This document shows, piece by piece, positions 33,097 to 41,062 of a stretch of 64,000 bases of DNA. A program made the position numbers and the translations under genes. Origin of the DNA: Actinomadura_E scrupuli (GTDB taxonomy: Bacteria > Actinomycetota > Actinomycetes > Streptosporangiales > Streptosporangiaceae). Location of the stretch: positions 434,001 through 498,000 of the forward strand of contig NZ_JBPCCU010000003.1 of NCBI RefSeq assembly GCF_050971785.1, in the 5' to 3' direction. The stretch's first letter is position 1. Every line of letters begins with the position of its first letter. The notes below the pieces were generated by a model, which saw nothing but the letters and a program-made list of their open reading frames with translations, did no database searches and had not been told where the DNA came from.

Positions 33097-33963
33097 GTGA
33101 GCGAGCGGCGGGGTGAGCAGGGAGAACGGGGCTGGACCCGGCCCGACGCCTCCATGTCCCTGCTCGCCGACCTGTTCGTCGGCGAGGCGCTCGACCCCGG
33201 CTACGCGCGGGCGGCCGCCCGCCGGGCGGCGGGCGCCGGCCGGGCCCGGTCCGGCCCCTTCCGGCACGCCGGAGTGCTGATCGTGGTGGTGGTCGCCGGA
33301 TTGCTGCTGGCGATGGCCGCCGAGCAGGTGCGCCGCAGCGAGCCGGTGGCGCAGAAACAGCGGGAACGCCTGGTCGGCGAGATCCGGGACCGTACCCGCG
33401 AGACCGACGCCCTGCAGCGCCGGCTCGGCGGCCTGCGGACCGAGACCGAGCGGCTGCGGGCGGCGGCCCTGGCCCGCAGCGTCGAGGGCCGGCGCGCCCG
33501 CGACCGGCTGGCCAGGGCGGCGGACGCGGCCGCCGCGCGCGCCGCGTCCGGCTCGGCCCTGCGGGTCACCCTCGACGACGCCAGGCCGGTGGACGGGACG
33601 GTCCCCGACACCGGGCGGGTCTTCGACCAGGACCTGCAGATGCTCTCCAACGGCTTGTGGGCCGCGGGCGCCGGCGCGATGGCCATCAACGGCCAGCGGC
33701 TCACGCCCACCACGGCGATCAGGACCGCCGGGGAGGCGATCCTGGTCGACTACCGGCCGCTGTCGCCGCCGTACGAGGTGACCGCGCTCGGTGATCCCGG
33801 CGGTTTGCAGAGCAGGCTGATGGCGTCCGCCGCGGGGGACCGTCTACGGTCGCTCGAGAGCCGGTTCGGCATTCGTCTCGAGCTCCGGCGGGAGAGAGAG
33901 GCCACCGTGCCGGCCGCGGTGGGCCTGCGGCTTCTGTACGCACGGGAGGTGGCCACCCGGTGA
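33097..33963 (+). CDS. DUF881 family membrane protein (first copy)
   Basis: 288 aa from GTG 33097. It has a cytoplasmic N-terminus of about 55 residues, one membrane helix (HAGVLIVVVVAGLLLAMAAE), a charged coiled-coil stretch (RERLVGEIRDRTRETDALQR) and then the extracytoplasmic DUF881 domain (LRVTLDDARPV, FDQDLQMLSNGLWAAGAGAM, AINGQRLTPTTAIR). The family is found next to the division and envelope genes of actinobacteria and Firmicutes, but no activity is established. A CAGAAT hexamer ends 6 nt before the start, so the transcript may be leaderless. It overlaps the small basic protein gene by 4 bp. Confidence 0.85.
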   Translation: MSERRGEQGERGWTRPDASMSLLADLFVGEALDPGYARAAARRAAGAGRARSGPFRHAGVLIVVVVAGLLLAMAAEQVRRSEPVAQKQRERLVGEIRDRTRETDALQRRLGGLRTETERLRAAALARSVEGRRARDRLARAADAAAARAASGSALRVTLDDARPVDGTVPDTGRVFDQDLQMLSNGLWAAGAGAMAINGQRLTPTTAIRTAGEAILVDYRPLSPPYEVTALGDPGGLQSRLMASAAGDRLRSLESRFGIRLELRREREATVPAAVGLRLLYAREVATR

Positions 33964-34292
33964 TCGCACTGATCGGTCTCGTGGCCGGGGTCGCCCTGGG
34001 CCTCCTGCTGGAGCCCACGGTGCCGCTCTGGCTCCAGCCTTACCTCCCGATCGCCATCGTGGCGGCGCTGGACGCGATGTTCGGCGGGGTGCGGGCCCGG
34101 CTCGACGGGATCTTCGACGACAAGGTCTTCGTCGTCTCCTTCCTCGGCAACACCGTCATCGCCGCGCTGATCGTCTTCCTGGGGGACCAGCTCGGGGTCG
34201 GATCCCAGCTGTCGACGGGCGTCGTGGTCGTCCTCGGCATCCGGATCTTCTCCAACGTGGCCGCCATCCGCCGCAGGCTGTTCGGCGCATGA
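33960..34292 (+). CDS. sbp: Small basic protein family (DUF1290) membrane protein
   Basis: 110 aa, with a GTG start overlapping the preceding stop (GTGA). It has three hydrophobic helices (IALIGLVAGVALGLLL, LPIAIVAALDAMFGGVRARL, VIAALIVFLGDQLG) and the conserved DAMFGG turn, matching the Sbp/DUF1290 family that always sits between two DUF881 genes. Its function is unknown; the arrangement DUF881-sbp-DUF881 suggests one membrane complex. Its stop overlaps the next start by 4 bp. Confidence 0.88.
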   Translation: MIALIGLVAGVALGLLLEPTVPLWLQPYLPIAIVAALDAMFGGVRARLDGIFDDKVFVVSFLGNTVIAALIVFLGDQLGVGSQLSTGVVVVLGIRIFSNVAAIRRRLFGA

Positions 34293-35041
34293 CCGACACG
34301 CCCGAGGACACCGGCCGTCCGGAAGAGGCCACCGGGACCGATGAGGCGGCCGCCCTCCCGCGTGGCGGGGCGGGCGTGCTCGACCTGTTGTGGCCACGGA
34401 TCAACCGGGGCCAGTTCATCGCCGGCCTGCTCTGCCTCGTGCTGGGGTTCGCGGTGGCGGCGCAGGTGCAGTCCACCAAGGCCGACACCACGTTCGCCAC
34501 CGCCCGCCAGGACGAGCTGGTCGGGATTCTGTCGGATCTGTCCCAGCGCTCCGACCGGCTGCGCGCCGACATCCGCGACCTGGAGGACACCAGGGCGAGC
34601 CTGGAGCGGGACGGGCAGGGTGGGACCGCGATGGAGGAGGCCCGCAGGCGGGCGGCCGTCTACGGGGTGCTCGCCGGCACCCTGCCGGCCACCGGGCAGG
34701 GCATCGTGCTGGACATCAGCGACCCCGCCCGCCGGGTGCCGTCCGGCGTCCTGCTCGACACCCTGCAGGAGCTGCGGGACGCCGGCGCCGAGGTGATCCA
34801 GATCAACGACGTCCGGGCCGGGGTGAACACCTACTTCACCGACCTGCCCGGCGGCGGCGTCGCGGTCGACGGGCACCGGCTGGAGCCGCCGTACCGCTTC
34901 CTGGTGATCGGCGACCCGCACGTGATGTCCACCGCGCTCAACATCCCGGGCGGGGTGATGAAGAACATCTCCAACGCGGGAGGTAGCGGTTCGATCACTC
35001 AGCCCGCAAAGATCACGGTGAGCGCGGTACGGTCGCCTTGA
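34289..35041 (+). CDS. DUF881 family membrane protein (second copy)
   Basis: 250 aa, ATG overlapping the sbp stop. It has an acidic N-terminal tail, a membrane helix (GQFIAGLLCLVLGFAVAAQV), a short coiled coil (LSQRSDRLRADIRDLEDTRA) and the DUF881 domain (GQGIVLDISDPARRVPSGVL, EVIQINDVRAGVNTYF, VVIGDP-type strand FLVIGDPHVM). It is the partner of the first DUF881 protein and Sbp. In many actinobacteria gcvH follows directly; here the 210 bp up to the FHA gene contain no gcvH or any other gene. Confidence 0.85.
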   Translation: MTDTPEDTGRPEEATGTDEAAALPRGGAGVLDLLWPRINRGQFIAGLLCLVLGFAVAAQVQSTKADTTFATARQDELVGILSDLSQRSDRLRADIRDLEDTRASLERDGQGGTAMEEARRRAAVYGVLAGTLPATGQGIVLDISDPARRVPSGVLLDTLQELRDAGAEVIQINDVRAGVNTYFTDLPGGGVAVDGHRLEPPYRFLVIGDPHVMSTALNIPGGVMKNISNAGGSGSITQPAKITVSAVRSP

Positions 35042-35251
35042 GCGGCCACGAAACTGGAGCGGGACCCGCGCGGCGGCGTAGACCTGCGATCATCGTCACA
35101 GGTAGCTTGGGGGGGATCGCTTCTCGTCCGGTTGACCCCTCGGGTCTCGGCCGCGTAGGTTGCGGCAACCGTCATCATGACGGTAACGAAGATGAAGAGC
35201 AGAAGAAAGGTGCGCCCGGGGCGCACCGAAGGTAGGAGGCCGAGCCGACCG

Positions 35252-35779
35252 ATGCCGAGCGTCTACTGCACCCAGTGCGGTCACGCCAATCCGGACGATG
35301 CCCGCTTCTGCTCCAACTGCGGCACTCCGCTGGTGCGCAACGTACGACCGCCGGCGCCGGAGTCCCCCGGCGAGTCCACCTCGACGATCTCGCTCAGCGG
35401 GCTCGAGGCGGCGCTGGAGGGCGACCAGGCCGAGGAGCTGTCCCCGGATCAGGTGGCCGTCGAGGCGCTGCCCCCCGGAACGGCATTGCTGCTGGTCAAG
35501 CGTGGCCCGAACGCGGGAAGCCGGTTCCTGCTCGACAAGGACCGCACGTCCGCCGGCCGCCATCCCGAAAGCGACATCTTCCTCGACGACGTGACGGTCT
35601 CCCGGCGGCACGCCGAGTTCTCCCGGTACGGCACGAGCTTCTCGGTGCGCGACGTCGGCAGCCTCAACGGCACCTACGTCAACCGGGAGCGCATCGACGA
35701 GGCAGGGCTGTCGAGCGGCGACGAGGTCCAGGTCGGGAAGTTCCGGATCATGTTCCTGACGAACCCGCAGCACGGCTGA
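35252..35779 (+). CDS. garA: FHA-domain signalling protein with zinc ribbon (GarA/OdhI-like)
   Basis: 175 aa from ATG 35252 (AGGAGG 12 nt upstream). The N-terminus carries a zinc-ribbon (CTQC at 7-10, CSNCG at about 23-27), then a Thr/Ser segment STSTISLSG that corresponds to the phosphorylated ETT region of GarA, then an FHA domain with all recognition residues (SAGRHPESDIFLDD, SRRHAEF, GSLNGTYVNRE). GarA/OdhI bind and inhibit 2-oxoglutarate dehydrogenase and switch glutamate metabolism after Ser/Thr kinase phosphorylation. The position in the conserved block before the FtsR-like MerR gene supports orthology. M. tuberculosis GarA lacks the zinc ribbon; this form is common in spore-forming actinomycetes. 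Confidence 0.85.
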   Translation: MPSVYCTQCGHANPDDARFCSNCGTPLVRNVRPPAPESPGESTSTISLSGLEAALEGDQAEELSPDQVAVEALPPGTALLLVKRGPNAGSRFLLDKDRTSAGRHPESDIFLDDVTVSRRHAEFSRYGTSFSVRDVGSLNGTYVNRERIDEAGLSSGDEVQVGKFRIMFLTNPQHG

Positions 35780-35841
35780 CGGGACTTCGGAGGGGCCGTC
35801 CCCTCGGGTGAAGGGGACAGCGGCCGACCGAGGGGAGGGCC

Positions 35842-36537
35842 ATGAACGCGCACGCTGCCCGGGCGTACATGACGATCGGCGATGTGCTCGGTCGGCTTCG
35901 GGGGGATTTCCCGGACGTGACCATCTCCAAGATCCGTTTTCTGGAGGCGGAGGGGCTGATCGAACCCGAGCGGAGCCCGTCCGGGTACCGCCAGTTCACG
36001 CATGCGGACGTGGAGCGGCTGCGCTTCATCCTGTCCGCCCAGCGCGATCGGTACCTCCCGCTCCGGGTGATCAAGGAGCAGCTGCAGGCCCGGGACCAGG
36101 GCGCCGAGCCGCCGCCCGCGCGGCAGCCACGCACGCTGGTGGCGGCCGAGACGACCGCCGCCGAGCCGGACGTGCGGCTGACCCGCCGCCAGCTGATCGA
36201 CGGGGCGGGCATCGACGAGGTCCTGCTGGCCGAGCTGGAGGAGTACGGCCTGGTCCGGCGGGCCGGCGCGCACTACGGCGGCGACGCCCTGGCCATCGCC
36301 CGCGCGGCCGCCGCCCTGGGCTCCTTCGGCTTCGAGGCACGGCACCTGCGGGCGGTCAAGGCCTCCGCGGACCGCGAGGTCGGCCTGATCGAACAGGTGG
36401 TCGCCCCGCTGCTGCGGCAGCGCAGCCCAGGGGCGCACGGGCGGGCCGAGGAGACGGCCCGGGAGATCGCCGCGCTGTCGGTCCAGCTGCACGCCGTTCT
36501 GGTCTCCACCGGTGTACAGGAGAGCCTCAACAGGTAG
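35842..36537 (+). CDS. ftsR: MerR-family regulator (FtsR-like)
   Basis: 231 aa, ATG 35842 with GGGGAGG upstream. The N-terminal winged HTH is of MerR type (TIGDVLGRLRGDFPDVTISK, then IRFLEAEGLIEPERSPSGYR and LRFILSAQRDRYLPLRVI). A Pro-rich linker and a second helical domain of about 110 residues follow, with no effector cysteines. This matches the Rv1828/FtsR group, which activates the cell-division gene ftsZ in Corynebacterium. It lies directly after the FHA gene, as in other actinobacteria. Binding sites cannot be placed from this window. Confidence 0.82.
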   Translation: MNAHAARAYMTIGDVLGRLRGDFPDVTISKIRFLEAEGLIEPERSPSGYRQFTHADVERLRFILSAQRDRYLPLRVIKEQLQARDQGAEPPPARQPRTLVAAETTAAEPDVRLTRRQLIDGAGIDEVLLAELEEYGLVRRAGAHYGGDALAIARAAAALGSFGFEARHLRAVKASADREVGLIEQVVAPLLRQRSPGAHGRAEETAREIAALSVQLHAVLVSTGVQESLNR

Positions 36538-36697
36538 ATCCCGGCTGGCCGCACCTCGCCCCCAGCGCGAAAGCGAGGTGTACGTTGGCTATAGGGGCTC
36601 GACCGGGGCGGATCAGGTCGGCCGGGCTTCCGGGCATGGTCAGCACGCCTTACGGGCGGGCCGTAGGAGTAGCCATCCGAGTACCCAGGGAGCCGCA

Positions 36698-37165
36698 GTG
36701 AAGCAGATGGAGGTCGTCGGCGTCCGGGTCGAGATGCCCTCCAATCAGCCGATCGTCCTGCTGAAGGAGTCGGCCGGGGACCGCTACCTGCCCATCTGGA
36801 TCGGGGCTGTGGAGGCGACCGCGATCGCCTTCGCGCAGCAGGGCGTCCTGCCCGCCCGTCCACTGACACATGATCTCTTTCGTGACGTGCTCGACGCCCT
36901 GAGCGTGCAGCTGCGAGTGGTCAACATCACGGCGCTACGGGAAGGGATCTTCTTCGCGGATCTGGTCTTCTCCAACGGAGTGGAGGTCAGCGCCCGCCCG
37001 TCGGACTCCATCGCCCTGGCGCTGCGCACCGGGGCGACGATCTTCGCCAGCGAGGACGTGCTGGAGGAGGCGGGGGTCTCGATCCCCGACGAGCAGGAGG
37101 ACGAGGTCGAGAAGTTCCGCGAGTTCCTCGACCAGATCTCGCCGGAGGATTTCGGCCGCACCTGA
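36698..37165 (+). CDS. DUF151 / bifunctional nuclease family protein
   Basis: 155 aa from GTG 36698 (AGGGAG 5 nt upstream). The conserved family core is complete: MPSNQPIVLLKESAGDRYLP, IWIGAVEATAIAFAQQG, RPLTHDLFRDVL and SARPSDSIALALRTGA. Family members have been reported as DNase/RNase enzymes in plants and as a structural fold in Thermotoga; the bacterial role is unclear. It sits between the two MerR genes as in M. tuberculosis (Rv1829). The acidic C-terminus (PDEQEDEVEKFREFLDQ) is typical. Confidence 0.88.
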   Translation: MKQMEVVGVRVEMPSNQPIVLLKESAGDRYLPIWIGAVEATAIAFAQQGVLPARPLTHDLFRDVLDALSVQLRVVNITALREGIFFADLVFSNGVEVSARPSDSIALALRTGATIFASEDVLEEAGVSIPDEQEDEVEKFREFLDQISPEDFGRT

Positions 37166-37356
37166 CCGCGGCCGGCACCACGGATTCCGCATCGGACGGC
37201 GGCGGACGGCGGGTCCGCGTCCTGTTCCGGATCACCGGTGCGGAGATCCTGTTCCGCCGCACGTAGATCGGGGTAAGGGGTCAATGTGAGCGACCGTGTG
37301 CAGTTTGCCCACGTGAAGCCGGTTCATCCAGGCATGCGACGCGCCGACGATGAACG

Positions 37357-37385
37357 TTGACCACACCCTGACCGGCACCTAACGT
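37357..37385 (+). promoter_or_regulatory. Probable promoter of the second MerR gene
   Basis: TTGACC (37357-37362), 17 nt, TAACGT (37380-37385), about 80 bp before the GTG at 37464. The 298-bp gap around it is the largest in the block and has no gene, so the second MerR gene probably has its own promoter. Confidence 0.5.
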
Positions 37386-37463
37386 GCTGGTGGAACACCC
37401 ATGGTGTAATCCGTTGAACCCCCTTGACGGAGCGCCACGGGCTGATAGAAGCCGGAGGTCCGC

Positions 37464-38075
37464 GTGGCGGTGAGCAGCGGCGAGGGCAAAGCGACCGGGG
37501 ACAGGCACGTCGCGTCCCAGCATGCCGGAGAGCAGGGCCTGCTGTTCGACACGGTCGTGTCATCGCCGCCGGAGAACGTCGGTTACCGGGGACCGACCGC
37601 GTGTTCGGCGGCCGGCATCACCTACCGTCAGCTGGACTACTGGGCGCGCACCGGCCTGGTGGAGCCGACCGTGCGCTCGGCGCACGGCTCGGGCACCCAG
37701 CGGCTCTACAGCTTCTGCGACATCCTCGTGCTCAAGGTGGTCAAGCGGCTGCTCGACACCGGCGTCTCGCTCCAGCAGATCCGCACCGCCGTGTCCCATC
37801 TGCGCGACCGCGGTGTCCAGGACCTGGCGCAGATCACGCTCATGAGCGACGGGGTCAGCGTGTACGAGTGCACCTCCCCGGACGAGGTCGTCGATCTGGT
37901 CCAGGGCGGTCAGGGCGTGTTCGGCATCGCGCTCGGCAGGGTCTGGCAGGAGGTCGAGGGCAGCCTCGCCGAGCTGCCCGCCGAACGCGCCGAGAGCCAC
38001 CGCCCGGGCGAGAACCGCGGCGACCGGCTCCAGGACGAGCTCGCCCACCGCCGCAAGGTCCGCAAGACCGGCTGA
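37464..38075 (+). CDS. MerR-family regulator (Rv1830-like)
   Basis: 203 aa from GTG 37464 (GGAGG 5 nt upstream). A disordered N-terminus of about 40 residues precedes an HTH (YRGPTACSAAGITYRQLDYW, then ARTGLVEPT, LKVVKRLLDTGVSLQQIRTA). The C-terminal part includes VYECTSPDEVVDLVQGGQGV and ends in a basic tail (LAHRRKVRKTG). The segment matches the regulator that follows the DUF151 gene in actinobacteria and is linked there to cell division control. It is convergent with the flippase-like gene, only 12 bp away. Confidence 0.82.
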   Translation: MAVSSGEGKATGDRHVASQHAGEQGLLFDTVVSSPPENVGYRGPTACSAAGITYRQLDYWARTGLVEPTVRSAHGSGTQRLYSFCDILVLKVVKRLLDTGVSLQQIRTAVSHLRDRGVQDLAQITLMSDGVSVYECTSPDEVVDLVQGGQGVFGIALGRVWQEVEGSLAELPAERAESHRPGENRGDRLQDELAHRRKVRKTG

Positions 38076-38087
38076 CCCGCCGTCGCC

Positions 38088-40526
38088 CTAGATGGCCTCT
38101 TTGCGTTGCAGGTAGGTGAAGGCGGCCCAGCCGGGCAGCACGGGCAGCCAGAAGGTCAGCACCCGGAACAGCAGGACGGCCGACGTCGCGGTCTCGGCCG
38201 GCAGCCCGGACAACGTCAAGCCCAGCGAGAGCGCACCCTCCACCGCCCCGAGCCCGCCCGGCGTCGGCGCCGCGGAGCCGAGCGCGTTGCCGGTCAGGAA
38301 GACGACCGCCACGGCGGTCCAGCTCAGCGAACCGCCGAAGGCGCGGATCGAGGCCTCCAGGCAGATCACGAAGGCCGTGGTCAGCAGCAGGGTGCCGCCC
38401 AGCCCGGTGAGGATCTTCCGGGGTGACTGCAAAACGTCCAGCAGGCGCGGCACGACCCCGGAGAACAACCCCTTGAGGCGGGTGGTCACCACCCGGCGCA
38501 GCGGCGGGATGGCGAAGAGTCCGACGCCCACGACCGCCACCAGCAGCAGCCCGATGACCACCGTCCTGGACGGCGCGATGGACTCGGTGCTGCTGGACCC
38601 GGTGATGAAACCGAAGCAGATGAGCAGCAGGATGTGGATCATCAGCCCGGTCAGCTGCGAGGCGCCCACGCTGGCCACCGCCTGGCCGGGGCGGACGCCC
38701 GCCTTCTGCAGGAAGCGGGTGTTGACCGCCACTCCGGTCACCGCCGCGGGCGCGACCAGCTTGACGAACGACCCGGCGAGCTGGACCAGCACCGTCCGGA
38801 ACAGCGAAAGCCGCTCCGGCACGAAACCGATCAGCATCATCGCCGCCGCCAGATAGGTCACGGCGGCGGCGACCAGGCCCACCGCGGCCCACCGCCAGTC
38901 CGCCTGGGCCAGCAGCATGCTCAGGTCGACGTGGCTCAGCTGGGAGAGCAGGAAGTAGACCGCGGCCGTGCCGGCGATGATGCTCACCACCGTGCGCGGC
39001 CGGAAGCGCTCCAGCCGGACCGGCGCCACCTCGATCTCCGGCCGGAGCCGGAGGATCTGCTCGCGGATGCGGGTCAGCAGCTCCTTGCGCCGGCGCAGGG
39101 CGGCCCGGGTGTCCCGCGACAGCGCCACCTTCTGCAGCAGCGGCACGCTGGCCGCCAGCGCGTCGGCGCCCAGCACCTCGTCGGCCGTGCGCACGGCGCG
39201 TTCGGGGCCGACCCGCAGGGCCAGGGTGGTGAGCAGCTGGGCCAGGTCGAGCCGCAGCAGCAGATCACTCGCCGCGATCTCACCGGCGCGCAGGTCGACC
39301 ACATAGGGCAGGCCGTCCTCGGCCACGAGGATGCTGCTGTCCTCCAGCCGCCGGTGCGCCAGCCGGTTGGCCTGCAGCATCCGCTGCTGCCGCCAGATGC
39401 CGGTGAGCAGCTCGTCGGTGATCTCGTCGTCCGGCAGGTCGCCCAGGATCCGGCCGGGGACGTGCTCGTAGGCGAGCAGCGCGGCCTCCGTGCCGACCTC
39501 CGAGGTGGCCACCAGCCGCGGCGTGCGAAGGTCGGCGACCATCGCGGCGTAGGCCATGAGCGACTCCTGCTCCAGCGAGCGGCGCAGTGACCGCAGCGTC
39601 CGGCGCGGGCTGCCGCTGCGCAGCCGGAACCGCCGCCACGCCCGGTAGAGCACGCCGGCGGTCTGCTGGTCGCGGTCGAGCACGGTCACGTCGAGCCCCG
39701 AGCCGTCCTCCAGGCTTACGTGGTAGCGCCGGGTCTCCTCGGGGCCGTCGGTGACCCTGCTGGCGCGCTCCGGCACCGCGCCCATCTTGCGCAGCGCGGC
39801 GAGCACGGCGGTGCCCGGCGGCCGCGGATTGGGCGTGCCGACGGCGTACAGCGTGCCGGAGCCGATGGCCCGGCCGATGAGGTAGGTGACCGCCAGGGCG
39901 AGCGGGGAGGCGTAGCCGGCGGCCAGGGCCGCCAGCGCGGCCAGCCCGATGACCAGCCAGGTCACCGCCTGCCAGCGGGGGCGCCCGGCCAGGCGGACGG
40001 CGGTGACGTAGGCGATCACGGGCGTCAGGTCGGTGTGCAGCGGGTCGTGCACCGGGCCCGACCGGTCGGTCCACGCCAGGTACTCGGCCAGGCCCTGCGG
40101 GGCGCTGGAGGCGACCCAGGCGTCCAGCCCCAGCGTCACGCACAGCGCGACGATCGCGGCGAGCAGGCCCACCGCGATCCGCAGCCCGTCCCGGCGGATC
40201 AGCCGGTCGACGGCGAACGCCACCGGCACCGACAGCACGCCGAAGGTCGAGACCAGGTTGGCCAGGGTGAGCAGGAAGTGCGGTGCCTGCGCAGTCGTGT
40301 GGGTGATGTCGGACTGGATGCCGCTGGTGGTCTGGCGGGCGATGGCGGGAAGGAGCAGCACCAAGCCGAGCAGGGCCACCGTCAGCAGGAACCGCATGGC
40401 GTCGGTGGGCCTGCGGATCCGTGCGGGGCGCGCAGGCTCGTCCACGGGTGGGTCGAGAGGGCCGTCCACGGCGGCGTTCACCGCCTTGTCCTGGGTCTGC
40501 GTCACGAGGTTCCGCCGTCCGGGCAT
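38088..40526 (-). CDS. Flippase-like membrane protein (LPG-synthase TM family) with degenerate kinase domain
   Basis: 812 aa from ATG 40526 (no clear ribosome site; a GTG at 40505 is also possible). There are three parts. An N-terminal membrane region of about six helices (MRFLLTVALLGLVLLLPAIA and following) comes first. A central cytoplasmic domain of about 210 residues has a protein-kinase/phosphotransferase outline, but the catalytic loop is HRRLEDSSILV (H at about 391, Asp replaced by Arg) and the metal motif is VVDLRAGE. The C-terminal lysylphosphatidylglycerol-synthase transmembrane domain has about eight helices (GSFVKLVAPAAVTGVAVNTR, NALGSAAPTPGGLGAVEGAL). The last domain is a lipid flippase fold; no aminoacyltransferase domain is attached. 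It may move a lipid-linked substrate under control of the pseudo-kinase domain. Confidence 0.82.
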   Translation of the reverse strand: MPGRRNLVTQTQDKAVNAAVDGPLDPPVDEPARPARIRRPTDAMRFLLTVALLGLVLLLPAIARQTTSGIQSDITHTTAQAPHFLLTLANLVSTFGVLSVPVAFAVDRLIRRDGLRIAVGLLAAIVALCVTLGLDAWVASSAPQGLAEYLAWTDRSGPVHDPLHTDLTPVIAYVTAVRLAGRPRWQAVTWLVIGLAALAALAAGYASPLALAVTYLIGRAIGSGTLYAVGTPNPRPPGTAVLAALRKMGAVPERASRVTDGPEETRRYHVSLEDGSGLDVTVLDRDQQTAGVLYRAWRRFRLRSGSPRRTLRSLRRSLEQESLMAYAAMVADLRTPRLVATSEVGTEAALLAYEHVPGRILGDLPDDEITDELLTGIWRQQRMLQANRLAHRRLEDSSILVAEDGLPYVVDLRAGEIAASDLLLRLDLAQLLTTLALRVGPERAVRTADEVLGADALAASVPLLQKVALSRDTRAALRRRKELLTRIREQILRLRPEIEVAPVRLERFRPRTVVSIIAGTAAVYFLLSQLSHVDLSMLLAQADWRWAAVGLVAAAVTYLAAAMMLIGFVPERLSLFRTVLVQLAGSFVKLVAPAAVTGVAVNTRFLQKAGVRPGQAVASVGASQLTGLMIHILLLICFGFITGSSSTESIAPSRTVVIGLLLVAVVGVGLFAIPPLRRVVTTRLKGLFSGVVPRLLDVLQSPRKILTGLGGTLLLTTAFVICLEASIRAFGGSLSWTAVAVVFLTGNALGSAAPTPGGLGAVEGALSLGLTLSGLPAETATSAVLLFRVLTFWLPVLPGWAAFTYLQRKEAI

Positions 40527-40775
40527 ACCGTCACGATCAGATTCCCAGACGCATGCCCTGCCCGTCGAGGGCACGCGGCCAGACCGGTCGTCCGCCCCGG
40601 CGCACTCGTCGGCCCCATGGGCTGGGAACTTCCGCTCACGATCACGTTTACCCGTCCATGGGACGATCACCGACCCGCCCCCGCGGGTCCCGTACATCGT
40701 ACTGACGGGATGCCGTGCACGATCACACCCCGGCTGCGGGTCCCTGCCGTCGCGATCACTCCCGGTCTTATTGGG

Positions 40776-40781
40776 TAGAAT
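40776..40781 (+). promoter_or_regulatory. Probable -10 element for the gcvP leader
   Basis: TAGAAT lies about 20 nt upstream of the first riboswitch helix; no good -35 was found at 16-19 nt. The whole 536-bp gap (40527-41062) contains the divergent flippase promoter region, this element and the riboswitch, and no gene. Confidence 0.4.
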
Positions 40782-40802
40782 TCGGGTGACAAGCCGTCAA
40801 CC

Positions 40803-40992
40803 CTGTGCGGGAGAGACTCCATGCCGCCTGTGTGGAGCGCCGAAGGGGCAACTTTCCCCGGAACCTCTCAGGCAAAAGGACCGCACGGGCGAGGCTCCTC
40901 TGGAAAGCAGGGCGACCGCGCCCTCACCGACGGTGAAAGCCCCTCCGCGGCAGCGGAGGGGTGAAGCTCTCAGGTGCAGACGACAGAGGGGG
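40803..40992 (+). promoter_or_regulatory. Tandem glycine riboswitch (gcvT class)
   Basis: Two aptamers in series. The first is closed by TGTGCGG (40804-40810) with CCGCACG (40881-40887) and contains GGAGAGAC, GCCGAAGGGGCAA and CCTCTCAGGCAAAAGGACCG. The second is closed by CCTCTG (40897-40902) with CAGAGG (40984-40989) and contains ACCGACGGTGAAAG, a long extra hairpin (CCCTCCGC/GCGGAGGG) and GAAGCTCTCAGGTGCAGACG. These are the conserved glycine-aptamer segments. It lies about 70 nt before gcvP and would turn on glycine decarboxylase synthesis when glycine is abundant. Confidence 0.95.
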
Positions 40993-41062
40993 AGACCGGC
41001 CGCCGGCCCGCCCATGGGCCGTCGGCTCCCTGAGCACGGCCCAGCCCAGGAAGGCTCCCCAT

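Noticed and set aside
31293..33116. 607-codon open frame on the plus strand over the nucleotidyltransferase gene
   Set aside because: Arg/Gly/Pro/Ala-rich shadow of the real gene caused by high third-position GC; no domain, and the real frame has clear motifs.
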